A stretch of 25,356 bases of DNA. It comes from Vitrella brassicaformis (lineage: Eukaryota > Sar > Vitrellaceae). Both the position numbers and the translations under genes were made by a program. Below the pieces are notes generated by a model that worked only from the letters and a program-made list of their open reading frames with translations, did not search any database and was not told where the DNA came from. The stretch is from assembly GCA_001179505.1 (NCBI GenBank), contig CDMY01000721.1, positions 2,244 to 27,599 on the forward strand. Reading direction: 5' to 3'. This document shows, in pieces, positions 19,535-25,356 of the stretch (positions are counted from its first letter, which is position 1; every line of letters begins with the position of its first letter).

Positions 19535-19940
19535 CGTCAGTGATGCGGACGGAGAAATGCAGACAGGAAGATGCTGGCTCACGTCCAGCGATCGCTGCGG
19601 CCGCTTAGGGTGTTTCATGAAACCCTGCTGTGGGAGTAGGAATCTGCACTCTAAGCCCGCAGACGTTGCCGCCGCTCCTTGCTTCTTCCTGCGTAGCTGG
19701 CCATGTGGGTGTCCCGGTCTCTCTTTGCCCTCCCCTTGTTGTGGTCTCACTCATGCGCTCGGATTCCGCATCCACCGTCCCTCCGCAACCAGAGGCCTCA
19801 ACACGCATCTCGCAGACTGCAGGTGCAGTGCAGAGACCTCTTACTTAGGAAGGCAGTGCAGTGCAGTGCATGTGTGTGTGTGTGTGTGTGTGTGTGCATG
19901 GGAATGCATGGCGTGTGTGGGATCGGTGCGGTGCATGCAG
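19535..19940. promoter_or_regulatory. Head-to-head region between EF-G and amidase genes
   Basis: 406 bp between the EF-G start and the first recognisable amidase exon. A 27-bp TG microsatellite lies at about 19869-19896. A plus-strand frame starting ATG 19703 ([20 protein letters not shown]) looks like a signal peptide and could be an upstream amidase exon, but I cannot show a splice that connects it. Confidence 0.45.
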
Positions 19941-20127
19941 GTGTCGGAGGGCATGGAGATCTCTAACGACACCGCCAGGGCGGGGCTCGACTACAGCAAC
20001 GACTTCAGGCACCTTAAGCTGACAGTGCAGGACATCGACGCAAACATAGCAACACAGGTACACTCCACTCCTCTGCACTTAACTTTCTCGCAGAAAGATC
20101 CGATGGGTGGGTGCAGTGCATGGCCCC

Positions 20128-20170
<43 letters not shown>

Positions 20171-23126
20171 GTGTGCGGATGTGTGTGCACAGGTGCCCCC
20201 TCGTTGCCGGTGGTGGAGGCCACCATAGCGTCGGTCCACGAGGCCATGTTCGCCGGCGACCTCACATGCTCGGATCTTATTCAGGCCTACACACAAGTAC
20301 GCTACGCAAGCCAGAGGGAGGGAGGGAGGGAGGGAGGGAGGGAGGCGTCACATCAACACAGGCACCGCACCCGAGGATGGGCGTATGTATCCGCCTGTGT
20401 GCGTTGTGTGCAGCGAATTGAGGCCTACGACCAGGCGACGGGCATGAATGCCATCCAGGAGGTCATGCCCGACGCCCTCGACATCGCAGCTCAGAAAGAC
20501 CGACCGTAAGACACATACCATGCCATGGGAGCGAGCTGGGCGTAGGTAGTGGTTGCAGCGCCTTGCCTTGCCTTGCCTTGCCTTGCCTTGTGTGTCTGCG
20601 GGTTTATTGTGTGGCTGACGGCGTCCCTTGACAGCGGCAACCTGACCGATCTCCCATCCCTTTTCTGTGGCCCGTGCTGGCGAAGGTGGGGACGACTGGG
20701 TGACATTCACATCACGCACACAGGGGATTTCGTTTGTGCCTTTGGAGTGAGTGGAATCCGATTGTCCTCGTCGTGTGTGTGCAGGCCAACTATGACACGG
20801 TGGGTGTGGCGACCACAAACGGAGCTGCTGGTAAGAATGGATCGATGGATGGATGGATGGATGGATGAGCAAGATCCGTCCAGTGTATTCTCCCGGGTCT
20901 TGCTTGGCTGCAGCGCTTGTCGACAACTTTCCCCCCGACGACGCACAACAGATCAGAGCACTCAAAGATGCAGGTAGGTAAGCACGACACTACCAACACA
21001 AGGAAGGAAGGTGTCCCGTTCGCCCACACAGGGATGCTTCCCTCCCCCCCCTGCTGGCTGTTCGTTCCATGGTCCAAACCAAACAGGGGGCATCATTCTG
21101 GCCAAGACCAACATGGCGGAGTGGGCGTATTCCGGCACTATCAGCATCGGCAGCGCCCACGGCGTCGTGAGAAACGCCTACGACCTGCAGAGGACCACCG
21201 CAGGATCCAGTGGCGGCACTGCATCGGCCGTCGCGGCATCACTCGGGTGCGTGTGTGCGTGTGTGGGTGGGTGCCTTCACAACTACACCCACACAGACAC
21301 ACTCTCTCTCATTATGTGCTGTGTTCCGTGCTGTTGGTTGTCGATCAGGCTGGTGGGTCTTGGCACTCAGACGGGCAACTCCATCTCAGGTCCATCAGGT
21401 TTCCTTGGACTGGTGGGTGTGCGGTCGACAATCGGCTTGACGAGCCGAGACGGCATAGTGCCGCTGTACCTCAGCAAGGACATCGGGGGGCCCATGTGTC
21501 GGACAGTCGAGGACGCCGCCAAGACCTTCACGCCCTTGGTGGGGTATGACCCCAATGACCCCATTACAGAACTGTCAAAGGTCGGCGGAGGGAGGGAGAG
21601 GGAGACACATGATGGGAGGGGGGCCGGGGCACATCTATCTGTGTGGGTCTGTCTGGGTGGCCATGAAGGAAGTGGACTTGCCTGACGATTATACGGTCTT
21701 TATGGAAGGCGCCGATGGGCTTCAAGTAACCAACCACAGACTCGCCCAGACAGCGCGCCCTACCCTCGTGTGTGTGTGTGTGTGTGTATGCTGAATAAGG
21801 TGTGCGTATCGGGGTGATGCAGTCGATGGCCGACGAGGTGCCCACAGCCCACCCAGACGTCATCAGCCTCTTCAACCAAGCCATCAAGTACACAGCACAT
21901 TGGCCACACCGCACACCCACACAACGGCCGGCCGTGTCCGTGCTGTCTGTGTTGCCTTCCTTCCACTCCACCAGCGACCTCGAGGCAGCTGGTGCGGTGA
22001 TTGTGGAAGATTTCAATATCACGGGCAACACGCTGGGTGAGGACTGGACGGGGTATGTCCAGGACATCGGCCCCACCGTCGGCCACTGGAATGTCAACGG
22101 CATCTGGGTCTCTCTCTGGTACCTAGGCTTCGCTTGCACGATGTCACACACACTCCACCAGAATGCGGGATGTCGGCATGTGATGTGTCTGTGGTCTGTA
22201 CCAGGTCGCAGCCAAATGGGTTCGAGCGGGAGAAGCAGATCGACGCCTATCTCGCTGCTTCAGGTGGGTGTGCAGACGCCACCTCATGAATGAGCACCTA
22301 CATGCCCCCCCCCCTCCCCCCTCCCCCATGTGGTGCAGGGAGCCGGTTCAAGAGTGCTCGAGAGATCTACGCGTCTGGCCTATTCCACCCCTTTGCCCGA
22401 AGTGGGATGGAGAGTCAGCTGGCCGAGCAGAACCTCACTGACCTCGAGAGCTTCTGCGGCGAGGGGGCGGAGACTTTCCTTGAGAATCCCTGCAGGTAGG
22501 TGACACATACCTACCACCCACCCTCCCTTACTCCCACCCCCACCCCCACAGATACACACACACATGTCTGTCACACACACGCTGGTCTCTCTCTCATTTA
22601 TTTCAGGATGGAGTTCCGGAGGAATCTGGCAGACTCGATGGACGCGGCCAATGTGAGTGTGATTGTGTACCCGTCTTGGCGGAACGAGCCCTACCTCATC
22701 GGCAACCACATGCCCTACGCCAACACGAACTGCGCACATATCAGGGTACACGACAGACACCTAGAGGGGAGGGCATACCAACCACGACACACAGAGCATC
22801 ACTCTCCCTACTGTCTTGTCTGTCCTCCCTGCAGCCCCAGACGGGCGCGCCGAGCATCACGGTGCCGATGGGGTTCATCCAGCTGACGGCAGGCCCGCCC
22901 ACCAGGCTGCCCATGAACATCGAGATGATTGCACGTTCATTCGACGAGCCATCGCTATTCAAAGTCAGCCACTCAGACGGACAGAGGGGGGCACTGTGCT
23001 GTGTGTGGATGTCGCTCCACTCTCTCTCTCCCTGTGTGTGTGGCTGGTGTGGTGTAGGTTGCCCATGGGTATGAGGCCGTGACGAAGCACCGCTTTGCGC
23101 CTCCGCTGTTCATCGAGTGTGCTTAG
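19941..23126 (+). CDS. Amidase-signature family hydrolase
   Basis: Exons: 19941-20057 (candidate first, ATG 19953), 20193-20296, 20414-20505, 20635-20685, 20785-20830, 20914-20973, 21087-21246, 21349-21580, 21669-21725, 21800-21887, 21975-22118, 22205-22263, 22339-22495, 22607-22745, 22835-22963, 23058-23126 (TAG); about 560 residues. Family landmarks: [32 protein letters not shown] (catalytic Lys), [22 protein letters not shown] (cis-Ser), [14 protein letters not shown] (nucleophile Ser), [24 protein letters not shown] and C-terminal [11 protein letters not shown]. It should hydrolyse an amide; the substrate is unknown. Most junctions are phase-correct GT-AG, but 20505/20635 and 21725/21800 (and 20057/20193 if exon 1 belongs) each need one extra base. 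The N-terminus is uncertain and no clear targeting peptide is assigned. Confidence 0.9.
20127..20170 (+). repeat. (CTGT)11 microsatellite
   Basis: Eleven tetranucleotide units in the first candidate intron of the amidase gene, running into a TG stretch before the 3' splice site at 20192. Confidence 0.95.
20314..20345 (+). repeat. (GGGA)n microsatellite
   Basis: Repeated GGGA/GGAG units in the amidase intron 20297-20413. Confidence 0.85.
20561..20590 (+). repeat. (CCTTG)6 pentanucleotide repeat
   Basis: Six perfect units in the amidase intron 20506-20634, directly after a possible acceptor (TTGCAG at 20553-20558) and overlapping a GT at 20590. See the finding on a possible micro-exon. Confidence 0.95.
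20839..20867 (+). repeat. (ATGG)n microsatellite
   Basis: GGAT/ATGG units within the amidase intron 20831-20913. Confidence 0.85.
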
Positions 23127-24360
23127 CTTAGATTGGCACATAGCATATAGATAGACAGCTGGGAGAGGATAGATGGCTTTTTGCAGGCTACTTGGTGTGC
23201 AGTAGTTAGTAGGGTTCTCTGCAACTGTCTGTGTCTGTGTGCATGGTGTGTGTGTATATGGTGTGTGTGGTGTGTGTGGTGTCGGTAGCCGTGATGTTCG
23301 TGGGCGCTTATCTCCTGGCTGGGAGGAGGTCACCAGCGACACTGACTGTGGCCGGCCGACTTTTACGAGAACGGCATGACTCAGTCAATGTTCTGTGGCC
23401 GGCGTGTTTCTCTCTTGCCTGTCTGTCTACATGCCCGTGTTGGTATCGGTCTGTGCATTCATCCGCGTGTGTGGTGTTGGTATTTGGTGGTGGTATTAGG
23501 TAGGTAGGCTGGATGGTAGGCAGGCAGGCAGGCAGCCAGGCAGGCAGCGAAGCGACTGAGGGAGCACCAGAGGGGTGACTGAGGGACACACGTGACGTGT
23601 GTCGTGTGGGCGAGTAGGTGGGAGGGAGGGAGGGTGGCTGGACGCAGCAGGTAGCAGACATTCTGGGCGTCATTTGATTCATGGGTTGTGAGAGTAGAGC
23701 GGCCTCATGAACGGGTGGGCGGGATGTGTGTGTGCATGTTATGTGTGCGTGTGTGTGTGTGGATAGGCCATTGCAATCGTGTGGGGATACATGTATGTCA
23801 TGTGCCTGCCTGCCGGTCTGCCTTTTTCAGGCCGTCTGCGGTCACCACGCTGTGCTGTTTTTGCTCCACGTCTTGTACGTGTGTGTGTGTGTGTGTGCGT
23901 GTGTGGTGTGCATAGCCATGGGTGTGATTGATCGATCGGGGCGTTGCGTGTGTGTGTGTGTTCGACGGGCAAGAATCGCACATCGTACGGTACGTCGTCT
24001 GTAATTGTTCTTCCGCTGCCTGCCTTCACTCACTGCCCGCCCCGACCGACACTTTCGTGTGTGAGCTGAGCGTGACAGGTAGGTAGCAACAGACAGAGAG
24101 GCCGGCAGCAAGACAATAGCATAAGAGCGAGTCAAGGAGAGAGAGAGTCTGCCATGGCATGCCAGGCTGTCGTGTGCGCATCTTTGTCCGTCTGACAAGG
24201 CTGAATCCGCACTCACTCGACACAGTGAGGGCACACGATGCCCACAAGGCATTCATCGTCTCTCGCTGTTTTGTGAGGGCATTCATTCGGGACCTGAGAC
24301 GTCCCCTCTTCACTGATGTGATCCTCTCAGTTTTGACCGACCATCACAGCAGAGAGTCTG
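23127..24360. other. Intergenic region, TG- and GGCA-rich
   Basis: No gene supported. It contains TGTG runs (about 23232-23280, 23878-23902, 23948-23962), GGCA units (about 23517-23548) and GGGA units (about 23621-23634). It lies between the 3' ends of the amidase gene and the minus-strand gene at 24361, so it includes both 3' flanks. Confidence 0.6.
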
Positions 24361-25008
24361 TCATGAGAGGGTGTCTTCCAGGTCTCTCGCTTCCACCAGC
24401 TCCTTGTACTTGTCTCCCTTCTCACGTATCTCATCCACAGACATGCCCTGCAGCTCCCTTGTGATGTCAGCCACCTTAGCGCTCTTCTTAAGCGGACACG
24501 TCTCCACAGAAGGCGCCTCATACGTCTTGCTCGGCCTGTCGGCCTGCGCCGGATCTTCCTCCACTTGCAGAACATAAGTGCCGTTCGCTTCAAGCCCCTC
24601 AAACCAGTCTGACTCACCGTCTTGTGATTTTTCTACTTGTTGGCCCTGTCCGTCTTCCATCGTGATAGCAGCGTTCTCGCCAAAGGCCAGTCTGATGCCG
24701 AACTCCTCGTCCAGCCTTGACATCGCCAGCCGCCCTCGCTCGACGTCGAATGGCTTGGTGTAGTGGAGGAACTTGACAGTCACAGCGCCCTTCTCCGGTG
24801 GGGCCGACTCGGACGCATCACAAGACTGTGCAGGCGGGCCAGGGGACTCACTTACAGCGGTAGGCTGCGGCTCCTCCGCTACTTGTGGTGGTTTCTTCTT
24901 GCGTGTTGGGGCCGATGGTTGCTGGCCTTTGGTGGCTGCTTTCGCTTTGCCTTTAGATTGCTGTGCCTTCGGCCGGCCTGCTGCCTTGCCTGAGATGGAC
25001 AAGGCCAT
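24361..25008 (-). CDS. Unrecognised single-exon protein, basic N-terminus and acidic C-terminus (215 aa)
   Basis: Continuous minus-strand frame from ATG 25008 to TGA 24361-24363. It starts MALSISGKAAGRPKAQQSKG and continues with a Lys/Ala/Pro-rich segment (TRKKKPPQVAEEPQP). A compact middle follows (VTVKFLHYTKPFDVERGR, LDEEFGIRLAFGENAAI), then an acidic stretch around DGESDWFEGL and a charged helical C-terminus (VADITRELQGMSVDEIREKG, DKYKELVEA). GRPK resembles a minimal AT-hook core but occurs once. I see no domain I can name, no signal peptide and no membrane span. Codon composition and length argue for a real gene. The frame is open a few codons upstream (GTG at 25020), and an upstream exon cannot be excluded because the minus frame 25284-25027 is also open. 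Confidence 0.55.
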   Translation of the reverse strand: MALSISGKAAGRPKAQQSKGKAKAATKGQQPSAPTRKKKPPQVAEEPQPTAVSESPGPPAQSCDASESAPPEKGAVTVKFLHYTKPFDVERGRLAMSRLDEEFGIRLAFGENAAITMEDGQGQQVEKSQDGESDWFEGLEANGTYVLQVEEDPAQADRPSKTYEAPSVETCPLKKSAKVADITRELQGMSVDEIREKGDKYKELVEARDLEDTLS

Positions 25009-25207
25009 CCGAAAAGCCACTCTGAGTCAGGCCTCCGACGATCGCGCCCCCGTCTCGTCGATCGAGAAGCGTGCCTCCTTTCCCAAATCGCGCTCTCGAA
25101 AAATAAAGAACGCTGCAATCGCTGCACGGAGATCAGATTCGTCATTATCGCTACCATCGGAGGATGGCGATGCACCGGGTGGATCACCCAATAAGGGATC
25201 ACCGTAG
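24994..25207 (+). CDS. Possible small basic protein ORF (70 aa), divergent and overlapping
   Basis: ATG 24994 to TAG 25205-25207, starting MDKAIRKATLSQASDDRAPV, rich in Ser, Arg and Lys with SRSRKIKNAAIAARR. It overlaps the start of the minus-strand gene by 15 bp. The opposite strand is also open across it (25284-25027, with SDNDESDLRAAIAAFF), so coding on this strand is uncertain. No family is recognised. Confidence 0.2.
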
Positions 25208-25356
25208 CACCATCGCCACTCTTCCCACCATCGTCGCCACCATCGTCGCCAGTGAGGGAGGTGGTCTACAGCTGTGAAGGCCAAGGGACTCTCCCTCCCC
25301 AGGTAAGCGACGCCGAATGAATGAGCGAAAGGAGGACACGGCGAAATTGAGTCACG
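25208..25356. other. Right edge, nothing assigned
   Basis: Short terminal stretch with CATCGTCGC triplets (about 25229-25250) and no supported feature. Confidence 0.5.

Overview
This is a eukaryotic nuclear window, GC-rich and intron-dense. Five genes can be read almost completely by joining exons across short introns (mostly 57-140 bp) with matching phases: a bacterial-type elongation factor G, an amidase-signature hydrolase, a Lifeguard/Bax-inhibitor-1 family membrane protein, a secreted protein with 15 EGF-like repeats, and a four-helix DUF4281 (ABA4-like) membrane protein. The EF-G starts with a hydrophobic signal followed by a Ser/Arg/Pro-rich, acid-free stretch. That is what a protein of a secondary (complex) plastid needs. 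With the ABA4-like carotenoid-associated family and the EGF repeats, I infer a photosynthetic alveolate, most probably a chromerid such as Vitrella. The species is inference; I could run no search.

Layout: 1-1566 (+) the 3' part of a Gln/Gly/His-rich protein gene with an internal tandem duplication. 2215-2859 (-) a possible small five-exon gene. 3188-4351 (+) an unrecognised gene whose first exon begins with the same 21 codons as the ABA4-like gene. 5070-6452 (-) an unrecognised gene with an acidic and then a Lys/Glu-rich half. 7906-8259 (-) a decayed copy of the small gene. 8589-9749 (+) ABA4-like. 10167-11568 (-) Lifeguard-like. 11732-15078 (+) the EGF protein, head-to-head with the previous gene over 163 bp. 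16016-19534 (-) EF-G. 19941-23126 (+) amidase. 24361-25008 (-) an unrecognised single-exon gene.

The left 9 kb is much less orderly than the right 16 kb. A segment of about 1.35 kb lies twice in direct orientation (about 1875-3246 and 7325-8655). It carries the small minus-strand gene, the bidirectional intergenic stretch and the first 21 codons of the plus-strand neighbour. After copy B these codons run into the ABA4-like domain; after copy A they run into a different, spliceable gene. Two further exon fragments are shared between the gene at the left edge and the minus-strand gene at 5070-6452. The best candidates for something new are this duplicated promoter-plus-leader module, the internally duplicated left-edge gene, and the amidase gene, where two (possibly three) junctions need one base more than GT-AG splicing supplies.

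No rRNA, CRISPR array or intact transposon was seen. I made no systematic tRNA scan.
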